64,000 bases of DNA from Filosporella fistucella (Eukaryota > Ascomycota > Leotiomycetes > Helotiales). The notes below the pieces were generated by a model that was given only the letters and a program-made list of their open reading frames with translations, was not told the DNA's origin and did no database searches. The stretch spans positions 1,054,001 to 1,118,000 of the forward strand of contig JAQJZZ010000014.1 in the NCBI GenBank assembly GCA_030077755.1, read 5' to 3'. The position numbers and the translations under genes were made by a program. This document shows, in pieces, positions 24,045 through 35,448 of this stretch; the stretch's first letter is position 1; every line of letters begins with the position of its first letter.

Positions 24045-27000
24045 CTACTGGTAGCCTCCTGGCTGTCCAGTAGTCATTTCCTGATTCGTAGGTTGTCTTG
24101 CCCTCCTAGTAAGACTACCTGTTCTACCCAATGGGATGTTTGTGCTCAAGGACGATTTTCGCTGTCCACGATCTTCTGCTAGACGTCCCACGACGCTAGT
24201 AGTGTCTCTTTCTGGCGTCGATCTGTCCAAGTATCTTCTGCCACCAAGGTTGGAGACTGGTGGGGTAGGTGGCGGAAGTGTGTTTGTAAGGCTTGTCGAA
24301 GCATAATGTCTTCTTACTGGTAGGGCAGATTGGATTGATGAGGTCCGTTCCGGTAGAGGTTGATGCGATGTGTACTCGCGTAGAGAATTTCTGGTTCGAC
24401 CAATCTCAGTGTTCGCTCTGGAAGGTGCTCTAAATCTCATGTCATCCTCCTCCTCGGGTTCTTCTGTAGCTGCACGGCGACCACGAAGAAGTAGGGACGT
24501 CCGACGCCCGGCCAATGAACTTTGTGTTGGTGTACCAAGTTCTGATGGAGCATACCTCGGACTAGGGAGTGCACTGGTAGCAAGAAGACTACTACGACGG
24601 GCTTCGAGTCGACTTAGGGCTCTAGGACTTGATGTAACCCTTGCAAGATCCGCGGCTGGTAGTTGTCTCTGCGTGTTGTTAGACTCCGTAGTGGGTCGTA
24701 ATTCTGCTTCACGGCTATCACGACTCGATGGTCGCACGTCTACTTTATTTGAAGCAGGTGGTGCCTCGTTCTTGACTTCTGAAAGAGCCAAACATAGTTC
24801 AGTCAAGCTCCTACAAAGACTTTCGGCCTTACGGCGAACTTGGCGATCAGATACAGATGCGGCTCCTCCAATCGTTGATTGTGAACTTGAAATTGGACCC
24901 GGTTGACCCGATGTGCCCATCATCGAGGATATCGAAAGAGCATCTTTCGTTGTTGCTTCCAAGGCATTGTAAACCTCGGGATCTAATAATGTTTTCGATT
25001 TCGCCAGAGCAGCATGGAGAAGTGGATGAGCTTCGGCTGGTGGGTTCTCAACTGCAGCAGATTCTACCGGTGATGTGCTATTGCCACGACCTCGTTTTGG
25101 CGAGGAGGATAGAGTTGTGACAGTAGTGGTTGCTGTTGGGGGTCGGTCGTGGGAGGCGCGAGACATAGCAGCACCAGAAGTTGCTGGCAGCTTTCCCGTC
25201 AACTCGAGTCGATGTATTCGTGATTTGAGGTCTTCTAACTCATCCCAGACCGTCGACGGGGCCGTCGTAGAAACTGTTGATTCTGTACCTTCTGCAGCTT
25301 GCTTTGTCTCAGGAGTTTCGTGCATGTCTGTGGTGCGAGATACGAGTGGGGATGAGTTGAAAGTTCGAGGTGTCGTATACGACAAATTGGATTGTCGATA
25401 AGATGAACGTGATGGAAGGATATTATTGTCAGGAACTGAGGGTCTTCGTCCTCCGTAAGACGCCTGCGATTCCGGAGATATCTCTCGATTGCCTGTTCCT
25501 CGAGGAGTTGTGGGTGTGGATCGTGAGTTGAGGGTACTGTATCGAGTCCTGTTCACATCATCCAGGGGTGAAGGTCTATCCCTGGGTCGGTATGTTAGGG
25601 CTTGCGCAACACTATCTTGGCCGTCCATCAGGAGGGTTCCATTCAGATCATCATGATCGGATCCGCGTCGGCGGGATATCGAGGGGTTGAAGGTCGTACT
25701 TGAAGGAGGTAGTGATGCGCGTTGGCCAATTCGGGACTAGGGATTGTGTTAATGAAATTACTTGCACACGCCACCAGTAACCTTAGCACATGGCTTTTAC
25801 AAGCTTAAAAATCCGATGTGAGACTTGAGGGAAGAAGGAAAAGGTGGCACGGTTGATCAGATAGATACCTCGGAATGTTTTGGATGGGAAGTGTAATGAA
25901 GGGTTGAGGCTCTTACCCGTCTGCTGTCCGACCGACTGGGGGAATCCCCATTTGTATGACTATTTTGTCGTGATAGTGCCATCTCCTCCTCTCGTGCAGC
26001 CCTCAAAAATAAATCGCTCTCGTCGCTGTTCTGTTCCTCCTGCTCTATGTGGCTCGAGTTGCGGTGTGGTGGAGGGCTGAATCCCTCAAGTGCCCTTAAT
26101 GTACTATCTGGATCCTGTTGTTGAGATGCGCGCCTTGAGGACATCTCTACGCTCTTCCTCGAAGACGGCTTGAAGCCTCGAATAGGTTTGATCAAAGGTC
26201 GTGACGTAGAAGCGGTTACAGGTTGGGATTGGGATGAGGGACGTGTCGCACCGGGCGAGGATGTTTCTTCAGGTGTTGTGGGACTTAGGGACATTGATTG
26301 CTGGGCCACCCAAGTTGTTGTCGAGTTTGTAGTCGAGTCAGCTTCGAAGTCGGGCATGTATCCTCGCGTGATCATTGAGAGTGGAGGGTAAGCATTGAAG
26401 CTCTTCTTGTTTGACGTAGGTAATTTTCTTCTGCCGGTTTGGTGTCTGGGATCTTGTGCTGCGGTTGGCGAAGAGGGCAGACTCTGCTTGGATTGTGGAT
26501 GTGGTTGCGATTCTGTCTTAGGTACAGCTGCTGCTTCTGCTGCTGCTGCTGCTGCTGGAGATGATGATGCTGCTGATTGTATCTTTGCTGAGAGCGGAGG
26601 AAGCTGCGATGGATCAATCGGAAAGCTGAGATGGCGAACGACAGTCGCGCGGGGTCTGTTTTGGTCATGAATCGTGATCTCGCTTTTGTTTCTAGTATGG
26701 TGGAAAGGTGGATTCTGGGTGTTTTGATCCTGAATCTCCTTGGATTCGCTGTTAAAGTTCGAATTGCGGAAGCCGTGCGCTGGCCCTGGAACATCAAGAT
26801 CAAGAAGCTGTTGTGTTTGCAGAAGATCCGTCACCACAAAGCGATGTGTCGGTAGACGAGACCTGGTGAGCTGCCTCGAGATCTCCGTGCTGGGCTCCAC
26901 AGAATGGGAGTGTGAAAACTCCATTTCTTCCTCGACGTTGCCGTCGTGATCCGGATCCTGATCGTGATCGTGATCGAGGGGAACCGTCTCTCTTTGCCCC

Positions 27001-27047
27001 AGCGAAACTACAAGTCCTGAGGAGTGACGGAACTTATGTTTGCGCAT
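24045..27047 (-). CDS. Disordered Ser/Arg-rich protein with short coiled coil, fungal-specific
   Basis: Exons 27047-25917 and 25736-24045, joined across a 180-nt GT-AG intron in phase 0, give 940 residues. Most of it is low complexity: an acidic DHDHDQDPDHD stretch near residue 26, a polyAla run encoded by CTG/GCT repeats at about 26530-26565, and many SP/RRxS sites. The clearest folded piece is WDELEDLKSRIHRLELTGKLP, a short coiled coil in the second half, followed by HPLLHAALAKSKTLLDPEVYNALEATTKDAL and a helical VRRKAESLCRSLTELCLALSEV. I recall this core as conserved among Pezizomycotina proteins of unclear role and do not name it. The start was chosen as the first ATG. The intron is needed to link the two long frames. 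Confidence 0.75.
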
Positions 27048-27425
27048 GGTCGTCGGTCGTATTAATTTGTTCCCAGTCTGTTATTAGGTTCCTAGGCAGG
27101 TGCAAATCGTCAAATGCAGGCCAAAGCGTAGGTACAGTGACAGACTGCAGCTCATCACACGGCCTGTCGAGTGTTGGGCACAGCACAGGAGCGACAAGAT
27201 GGGATGGGAGGGGAAGGGGCGGGAAGCATGGAATAATGGGAAAGGAATGGAGTGAAATGAAATGCAACCAGGAAAAAGTTTATGTTATTCAGGACTGGAG
27301 GCAGATGTGGTTGCTTAAGAAGTTGCAGAACGATGTGGTTCTCTGGATTCTACCTTGTCATCTATTCTCCGTAGTTTTCAATCCGTCTCTGGGCTTTGTG
27401 GACGACGACAGTCCAGTACAGTCCA

Positions 27426-27439
27426 GTACTGTACAGTAC
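27426..27439. repeat. GTAC-centred 14-bp palindrome
   Basis: GTACTGTACAGTAC is a perfect palindrome, embedded in a near-tandem run of CAGTCCAGTA units (27409-27440). It lies about 380 bp upstream of the minus-strand coiled-coil gene start. Possibly a dimeric transcription-factor site; no factor is assigned. Confidence 0.6.
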
Positions 27440-28533
27440 CGTTCAGTCTTTTCAGTGGTGAGTGAGCTGATCTCGCATCTATTCTCCTAGACAGAATGTA
27501 GCATCGACCAAATGCTCCGAAGAGGCGTTTATCCCAGCCTCCTCCGCACAAACAGCGGTTTCGACACTGTGATGCTCGATCCCTCAGTCTCAGTCTCATC
27601 TCACCAATCTCAATGCCACATACGAAATACAATCTCCTGGGACTGATATTGTGTTCATAAAAGTTCGAGCGTGGTGCGTGTTCGAGTAGTCCTGCGTAGG
27701 TTGGAGGCAGAGTAGGTCATTAAGCGGCGTATGATTAAGGGGTAGTGGGGGAAGAATGGCTCTTCCCTTCATAATGGACCTGCGTTAGCAAGTGGCGACT
27801 AAAATACCTACTACTACCGGCTACATTCGACTTCTTCAAACTTACGCTTCAACTTACCTAACCATATATGTTTAACTTGAGCCGAAAATACCGATCTAGG
27901 GGAACTTCCACTAGACGCCGTTGGCTGTCTTGAACTTCGCACTGTAGGAAGACTACAGCAAGGCCAACAAGACCTAAAAGAAACAGGACGGCAACTGAGT
28001 AAGACAGTTGTCACCTTAATACTTGTCGATTGTGCGAGCGTTGAGCTGCAGGATGTTGAAGAAGTAAGGGAAGGGTACGTTGACAGGGAATATCTGTTTC
28101 ATCCGGCCATCAATTCTCCATTTGGACTTGCTTTTCCCACTTTCCCACAAGCCCCAAACAAGAACTTCCAATTCTTGATGAAGAAGAGCCCACAAGCAAT
28201 TGCTTTTAATTGAGGAGGGTTGTGCCCCACCATTATGATTCCGTCAGCCAGCCAGCCAGCCCAGCTGGGCCAGCTCCGTACGGATCTGATGATGAATTAA
28301 CTGAGCCTCGGAGCGGCTCCAATTGACCAATGATACTTCAAAATGTACTGGCTAGTCGAGAACATTCTTGCGCCGTCCTTACACTTTATCATCCTCGGAT
28401 AAGTTCGCAGAGAAGAGTGGAGTGTAGAGGGATGGTCTTGGAGATTCGGCTCGTGAACTCAAGGGCGCTCCATCATTATGATCCATGGTTCATGCTGGCT
28501 ACTGACATGTTGGAACCTGCATGTACATATACA

Positions 28534-28565
28534 ATGTACGTGAAAATGCACATTTGCACGTACAT
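28534..28565. repeat. 9-bp inverted repeat with nested inner repeat
   Basis: ATGTACGTG (28534-28542) and CACGTACAT (28557-28565) are exact inverted copies. The 14-nt spacer itself contains the complementary arms AAATG and CATTT. The element could extrude as a cruciform or fold in RNA. It lies in the gene-free spacer at 27-31 kb. Confidence 0.6.
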
Positions 28566-31420
28566 GATGTCTGGTGTTCTCAACATGCAGAAGCAGTATA
28601 TCAGCCATATCAGATGCAGCCAAACGTTTCAGAGAGGCGGTGGTAACGGTAAGGGATGCTAGGCTCGTTGTCAGAAATCTGCAATCCTCAACGAATACGA
28701 CAGAAAGATTCCAGAATAATTGCCGGAAGGGAGGGATTGGGTACTGATTCTGCCGTCAACAGAATCGCGGAACTATCATTCTATTGTGCCCCATCATTAC
28801 CTCCTCAGAAACCTAGTTATAATTGACGGCTTAAGAAGGCTGTGTTTGGCTCAACACTGCTCAGAGGCAGCTCTAATTTCCTTTTGATGATTGAGCCTCA
28901 CATCAGTTCCGCTTTATTCTCTGAATTAGAACAGGTTGCTCTCCTTCAACAGCATAGCTATCATTCCCCTGTCATCGCCACGTGAGGTCCGTTATTCACC
29001 CAAGGTCAGGGCATGAACTTTTTGAAATGGAACTCTGTTATGCATTTCCAGACTCCACACACTCAAACATTGAGCCTCAACCTGGCCATAGCGTTGGTTG
29101 AGTAATGATGAGACGAACTCGATGCACACAACATGATGAATCATGCCCGCTTAATATCTGGGAATAGATTCTTCAATACGTATGCCTCTATTCGGAGAAC
29201 ACCCACGGAACGACGAACCCTCCTGCCCCACCTGAGGACTCGATCAACACCCCGATGACACGCTGCCTTCTTGGGGAATTTCCACGTGACCTTGGCATGC
29301 CAGTCCAAGCGCTCTTTCCCTGCAAGTCAACTTGATCCATGCAAAGCTCCTTTTAGTTCGCGCTCTTGCGTTTCAGAATCGAGGGCCCTTGGAGCCAGGC
29401 ATGAACAAGACTGAGGACTGAGGCCATAACTTCCTGGTCCATTCAGACGAGACCCATCAGCACAAGACCATCTAAACAATCCTTCGAAAGTAATTCTTTT
29501 CTGTCAAACTCTATACTGCCATATTCTAATCGACCCATCTGTCGGTAATGGTTCTTTAACTCGAGTTTTCTGCCTTTAGGCACCTTCTATACCTTCTGCT
29601 TTCTTCAATCCGTAATTGCAATCCTCCCGAACATCGAATCCAGTCGGTCGCAAAACACTATTTCCCAAGCTTTGCACATTGTACGTCAACAGCAAATACA
29701 GCCTGCCAATCTGTGAACACTTACTCGCAGAGGATCGAGAGAGAAAGGCGGCAAAATTCCTTTAAACATTCCATCTGTTCTACAGAGAGTTTGGAGTTTC
29801 AGCAACGATTGAATCAACCTGCAGAGCTTCAACTCGACCATCCCCCATATTTCGAATCCTACGAACTTCACACGTTCTCCCTTAGTAATCGATAATTTCT
29901 CTCGAGTTTCGACCTATTCTGCGGCTATAATCTCCTTGTTATACACGGCTCTTTGTCCCTGGAGGAATGCGCGCAGAGTGCCCTTTGGCTATTCTTTCTT
30001 CAATTTCGACGCAGACCACCAACACACAATACTATCGGCTTTGTTGCTGGTGCTGTCGCAGACGGGAGGCTTTTCTTGATTACCTTGCCGGCAACTCTCC
30101 ACATTGCTTATCAGACCCGACTGGACTGGACTAAAAGTGCATAGCTTTCAGCTGTTGTATTGCCGCTGATTTGCTCCAGCACAGAGTCTGGGTGGCTCTG
30201 CTTTGCTCTGTTCAGCAGTACGGTGTTCGCGACTTGCAAACTACATACCTTAGTTCGCCACTGCTCTACCAATCCCTCCGGTCCCTGAAGTACGGTACTT
30301 CCGTCCCTACCCTTATCAACCCTTACACTTCAGGTCTCCTCCTGTTCCATTCTGGCATCAACTTGTAAGGCATCTTTTTCTTCTCCCCTCATTGGTTGCT
30401 GATTTGGCGCCCGCCCTCTTCGGTATGGGGCTGCCTATTAATAGGATCGTCGCGCGAAATTCGTGCATCGCCCGCCTGGCTCCTTGTTCTGACTGGTTGC
30501 ATGCGAGCTGACACCCTTTACCTCCAGCCAACAATAATCCACCCTAGAATCGCCAACACCTTACCGTCGAAAGACTAGACTACAGTAGACGCCTCTGTTT
30601 CTCAATTCCGTACGCTCACAATTACACCTACCCTTAACCTTCATCTTCCTGTCTCATCACCTTCATCGTGCTGAGGGTTTTGCGACACTCGAAGGGCGAA
30701 GCCAGACCACGCTCTTCAGCGTCACGAAGTCGGCGGTCACTCCGTCCCACTGCAGCTGCGGCAACTCTCGCCTCCACTGCCCTGCGACACGGCATTAGGG
30801 TATTTTGAAGGTTGTTGGTTGTTCCCTTTAAGCATCCTTCGTGGCAGTGATCGCCCTTGAATCGTCAAACGAACCCATTTGTAGCCTCGTGCACATTGTT
30901 CACCCTCTCTTATCACCAGACAACTCGATTGGTATTCAGTACTTCGCAGTCTGGCTTGCTTGGGATACTTTGTTGGCGCTAAGCACGAAGTCTGCCACCG
31001 AATCAGCCAGATCCGAAGCGCCGCACCGGCCTGGTAATTACTCCTTTCTCATTTTGTCAATCTCTCCTCTTCATACCTATTGCCCTGGTGGCATTATTGT
31101 TGTTGTTGTCGAGAAGTCAGTCTGGGATTCGCTTTCGTGGGTTATAACCACGACCTTCGATTTCCGCCCAAAGAACATGCCTTTTTGAGCCGATCTCTTC
31201 TAGCTCTATCCAACGGCGGTCAAACCATTTCGAGAACCTACATTTTGCAGATGCTGACAGGTTGATTTAAAGGAAAATTCATCTCCTGCCATCACCACCA
31301 GTCTACACTCCGAGCATACATCGATAGCGAGAATTCAGCGGATTATTCGTGGAATTCGGTGTAGGGGGTTCAGCGCAGGCTACAGTCTCAAGAGGAATTG
31401 GAGACTCTCAAGTGTCAATA

Positions 31421-33508
31421 ATGCCGTCAGCAGCTGGTCCGAGGATGTATGAAAACCACATACCGTCTTTCATGTCCGTTTATGACATGGATGCAACATC
31501 TCTCGATAGTCCAGGGTTGGGTCCTCTTCCCAAATTATCTGGATCGCATAGCAATCAAATGACCCAGGAACGGCAAGAAACAAACGAAGTTGGGCTCACC
31601 GATATTCATTCCCACCAACATCGAGAAAGCACATCCACACAAGCTTCTGATTCCACTGATTCATCACCTACTACAACCATTTCCACTGTCGACTCAGCAT
31701 CACTTTCAGATCCGTCTCCCAGCTCATCTCCTGAATCACCAATCACCTTGGTGCCATTATCTTCATACTCTGGGTCGACATTTGGATTGGACTCCTTTCA
31801 AAGTTTAAAAATGGTCGATGCAAACCCACCTCGATTACCTTTGAATGACGAAAGGCCTATGACTTCCCCATCACCACGAAAATTCAAGAATCCAAAGAGT
31901 CTCGCTCTCAACCTGAGTCCGAGTATTGAAGCGTTCCAGACTTCTGAGCCTTCGTCACCATCATTTATTAAACCTCCAACACTGAAAGGAAGACGGAAAC
32001 CAAGTCTTTTGAGTCTGAATACAGGTGCTGCTAATAGTCTATCGTTGTCCACAGAGCCACTGGCCTCTCCTGGAGTATCAACAATGCTGCAAAGGAGAGG
32101 TTTGAAGCATTCGATATCTTCTCCTCAAATGCTTTCAACCCCAAGCTTTGGCCCAAGTGGAGGAATGACTTTTGGAGAACGAAAACTTCCATTGGGTCCT
32201 TCAAGGAGGACGGAGTCTAACCTAGCTATGAATACCTTCACCATCGATGAAGATATACATGAAGCACCATCTGGAGTTCAAATGGCAACTCGGGTACCAG
32301 GAGTTGCCGTAGGAGGCGATAGTTTTGACCGACCACATTCTGGTGAAGATGCAAAATCTCCATCATATCCAGAAGGACCCATCCTGATGCATGAGCCAAG
32401 TGTTCATCTGTATCTTGAACCAAAGCTCGAGGAAGCCATGAAGTTTGATGTAATCATCAATGTAGCCCGGGAAGTTAAGAATCCTTTTAAAGTGAAGGAA
32501 GAAGAGGAAAAGAAGTATCTTCCATCTTTGACGATGTCGGAGCCAACAAGTGCAATACGGGATAATGACGAGAAAGAGCCAGAAACCGCTATCTCGATGA
32601 TGTCTTTTAAGACTGCTTTCGAAGTTCAACCATCTGGATCTACAGAGTCATCACCAACAACACCGAAACCATCCGTGGAAAATAAGACACCTGAATATAT
32701 TCATATACCATGGGATCATAACACAGATGTGAAAGATGAGCTGTGGGATTTATGTCAAACAATAGAATCCAGGACGAAAGAAGGCAAGAGAGTGCTCGTG
32801 CATTGTCAGCAAGGAGCAAGCCGGTCTGCAACTCTGATCATCGCCTATCACATGTACATTAACCAAGACCTGGGACCAAATGAGGCCTACTCATTGGCTC
32901 AAGCCAAATCTCGCTGGGTGAACCCGAACATGTCTCTACTATTTTCTCTGAATGATTTCAAGAAAGTCATCGAACAGAAGAAAGCAGAGAAAAACAGCAC
33001 TATTAGAAAAACGACAGTCAAGCATCGGCCGACACTATCAGCGGATGGAGCCGAGCCACCTCCAACTCCTTCACGAGCCCGAGGCAATTCCACACCAAGT
33101 GTATCAGCGAGGGACAATGCACTAGGAAAGAACCAAGAAAAATCGGAACCCGCCACTGATTCAGCGATTGAGAGGTTGAGTAGTTTCGATTTTGGATTTG
33201 GAGGCATGTCGATTAGCGAGGAACGTCCGAAAAAGGAGAGCAGTTCATGGGAGGATATTATGTCACCGAGACTGACGGAAATGACCAACAATCCTATTCA
33301 GAGTTTTGCTCGAAGCTTTGGCTCAGAAGTGGCTAATGATGTCCCTCCAACGCCTGCGTTGTTCTCTCCACGCGCCTTCGAGTTTCCTCGGTCCTCTTTC
33401 TTTCCACCTCCAACACAGCGAATGTCACTTGCTGTGGATGAAGATCCTCGAAGTCCTCCAACAAAGGGAGAGGCACCTATAACACGCTCCATTGATGACT
33501 TTCTTTGA
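31421..33508 (+). CDS. Dual-specificity (MAPK-type) protein phosphatase
   Basis: Single-exon frame of 695 residues from ATG 31421; the frame is open further upstream but without an earlier ATG. The N-terminal ~350 residues are Ser/Thr/Pro-rich, with possible docking or phosphorylation sites. The catalytic domain starts at HLYLEPKLEEAMKFDVIINVAREV and carries the signature VHCQQGASRSAT (about residues 460-471; Cys nucleophile, Arg in the P-loop), ending LNDFKKVIEQ. A ~75-residue acidic insert splits the domain between INVAREV and IHIPWDHNTD, as in fungal MAPK phosphatases of the Msg5/Pmp1 class, which switch off cell-wall-integrity MAPKs. A disordered tail follows. The family is certain; assignment to the Msg5/Pmp1 class rests on remembered architecture. 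Confidence 0.88.
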   Translation: MPSAAGPRMYENHIPSFMSVYDMDATSLDSPGLGPLPKLSGSHSNQMTQERQETNEVGLTDIHSHQHRESTSTQASDSTDSSPTTTISTVDSASLSDPSPSSSPESPITLVPLSSYSGSTFGLDSFQSLKMVDANPPRLPLNDERPMTSPSPRKFKNPKSLALNLSPSIEAFQTSEPSSPSFIKPPTLKGRRKPSLLSLNTGAANSLSLSTEPLASPGVSTMLQRRGLKHSISSPQMLSTPSFGPSGGMTFGERKLPLGPSRRTESNLAMNTFTIDEDIHEAPSGVQMATRVPGVAVGGDSFDRPHSGEDAKSPSYPEGPILMHEPSVHLYLEPKLEEAMKFDVIINVAREVKNPFKVKEEEEKKYLPSLTMSEPTSAIRDNDEKEPETAISMMSFKTAFEVQPSGSTESSPTTPKPSVENKTPEYIHIPWDHNTDVKDELWDLCQTIESRTKEGKRVLVHCQQGASRSATLIIAYHMYINQDLGPNEAYSLAQAKSRWVNPNMSLLFSLNDFKKVIEQKKAEKNSTIRKTTVKHRPTLSADGAEPPPTPSRARGNSTPSVSARDNALGKNQEKSEPATDSAIERLSSFDFGFGGMSISEERPKKESSSWEDIMSPRLTEMTNNPIQSFARSFGSEVANDVPPTPALFSPRAFEFPRSSFFPPPTQRMSLAVDEDPRSPPTKGEAPITRSIDDFL

Positions 33509-35448
33509 GCACTCTCAGTACATAACAAACGAAGAAGCAAAATATTTGGCGATAATTTGACTGCTGGCAATGGTGGATTTCTTGGATTGCAGCGAAGATA
33601 TACCACCTCGTAGGCATATGCATGATATTCTGAAATACGCGGGAAATAGGTTTTGGGATTTTTTTGAGAAGGCGTTAGAAGTATGTGAAGACATGACGAA
33701 TGAGGAATTGGGACGGCGCAGTGCGGCGTTGCATAGCTGGCGTTTCTATGGGATGGATGCGGATATTCGGTCGTCGAACCGGACCACCAACCCGTGTAAA
33801 ATGTAATGAAATGAATAGAATACGATTGAAGGAGATGTATTGGGTTTTTGTGATATATTATGATGTGAGACGTGTTTATATGCTGTTGACTGACATGGAC
33901 ATCCAGGAATCAGGACTCCGTGCGTTACCTTTCAATTGACCGATGGATACAGCGTACCATGTCCAATCTTGAAGGTGGACAGATAGACGAGTCGCTCTTA
34001 TAGGATCCTATGTCCAAGACATTATGTCTCTACTTACGGTTGGAGTCCTACCGCTTCAGCAAATTGGGAAGACTGAGACAAGAAGGCTAAGTGTTGAAGT
34101 CCTGCTCGTGGATAGAATACCTTCATCCTGTTGCTTACAAGAAGAGACGCGTGTGGCAGACGTGTAATAAAGGACGCAAGACAAAACACGGGATGGGATG
34201 CGAAAGGAGAACTGAGTCCTATAATCTTTAGTGAACCCTAGTCAGACAAGCGCCAGTTACGGAAGGAAAGAAGTACAACAGTGAACGAATCCAGACGGGA
34301 AGAAATCCTGACTTTTGTTCAGAAGTACATTTTCTCTAGGGACGCGCTGACATGCTCTGGACAGACAAAAGGCAAGATTCTAGACACAACATAGGGAAAG
34401 GAGCTGAAGGCCTTGCGTGTGAATAAGGTAATTCTATCTGATCCCTCGAAAGAAGACCCAGCGCATTTGCTAAAAAAAAAAAAAGAAAGAGTTGTAGGAC
34501 GCAGGACAAGAGACATTGGATGGAATATAGAAAAGAGAAACGAGTCCTGAATCAAAACAGAAAGTCCTCAGAACAGACGCGCTGGTTTCCAAGAAACAAT
34601 ACAGAACAGCGACCGAAAGAGAACAGGAAGGAGTCTTAGCTTTTGTTCAGAAGTAAAGTCTCATAAAGACGCGCTATCCGGACGCTAGATACGAAAGGGA
34701 AAGAAGTCCTGACGTCCTGATGCTAGGAAATGAAGTATTCCTAGAGATGCGTTAGCTCAAGACAGACAGAGAAAGCAAGATAGAGGGAACACGAAATGAG
34801 AAAGAGGAAGAATTCCTTACCTACGCGCTGCAAGCAAATTCTCGTCCGAGACGCGCTTTGCTCCGGACGGAGAGCGAGAAAGAAGCTAAGTATTAGGAAC
34901 GAAGAGGGAAAGGGACTAGAAATTCTGATATCTGAATCTTCTGGAAGTGAATCGTCTTTAGAAACGCGTGAGCTCTGGATAAGGGAAAGAAAGTAAATAT
35001 TAGATACCGGAAACCAAAAGGGAAAAGATAAGAAAGTCCTATCGTCCTGGCGCAGGAAAATGAATGTCCCGGAGACGCGCATTATACCTAGAAAGCAGCA
35101 AATGGATATTAGGTCCTAGAGGACCTTTGTAGAAGCGATTCATGGGACTATGTGAAAGGAAGAAGGGCAGGAAGCTAACAGTGCGTAATATTAGAGGCAT
35201 AGAATTGTTTGTATAGCCTATAACATGTGAAATAGAGATTTTCCCCTCTCAAGTGTCCAAGACAAGTGCTTAATTATACAACGATACTAAGCGTCACGAG
35301 TCAAGAATGGTTTACTTCTATCCTATATATACCCAAATCTTAGTTAGTATGCCCTGAACACCATCCACAATTCAACTAACGCCAAAAATGCAATCCACCC
35401 TAGCTTTTACCCTCATATATACACTCTTCCCCCTTCCCCCATTCCCCC
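33509..35448. other. Intergenic region including a degenerate repeat array
   Basis: 1.9 kb between the phosphatase stop and the HUT1 stop. 33570-33806 is a 78-codon ATG frame directly behind the phosphatase, most likely in its 3' UTR. 34080-35130 is a purine-rich degenerate tandem repeat (listed separately). Minus-strand frames across it (e.g. 34741-35082) are artefacts of the repeats. Confidence 0.55.
34080..35130. repeat. Degenerate ~80-230 bp tandem repeat array, purine-rich
   Basis: A diverged unit recurs: AGTCCTGA or similar, then 30-50 bp, then GACGCGCT, then a purine-rich GGGAAAGAA-like stretch. GACGCGC-like cores are seen at 34146, 34341, 34576, 34668, 34745, 34822, 34850, 34962 and 35074. 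CTTTTGTTCAGAAGTA is repeated exactly at 34312-34327 and 34640-34655. Spacing varies from about 77 to 235 bp because of deletions and insertions. No terminal repeats, frame or known element is recognised. It may be an old minisatellite or regulatory repeat. Confidence 0.7.

Larger units (their letters stand above)
27048..31420. other. 4.4 kb divergent promoter/leader region
   Basis: This spacer separates the coiled-coil gene (minus) from the phosphatase gene (plus). No supportable gene was found. From about 29500 to 31420 the plus strand is pyrimidine-rich with several short ATG frames (e.g. 29713, 29953, 30841), which would suit a long phosphatase 5' leader with upstream ORFs. A stop-free plus-strand frame at 27871-28212 lacks an ATG. 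GTAC-centred palindromes occur at 27426-27439, 28534-28565 and 30287-30301. Confidence 0.5.

Noticed and set aside
34741..35082. 113-codon minus-strand frame and 34319-34555 frame
   Set aside because: They lie inside the degenerate repeat array; their similar peptides come from the repeated DNA, not from a protein family.
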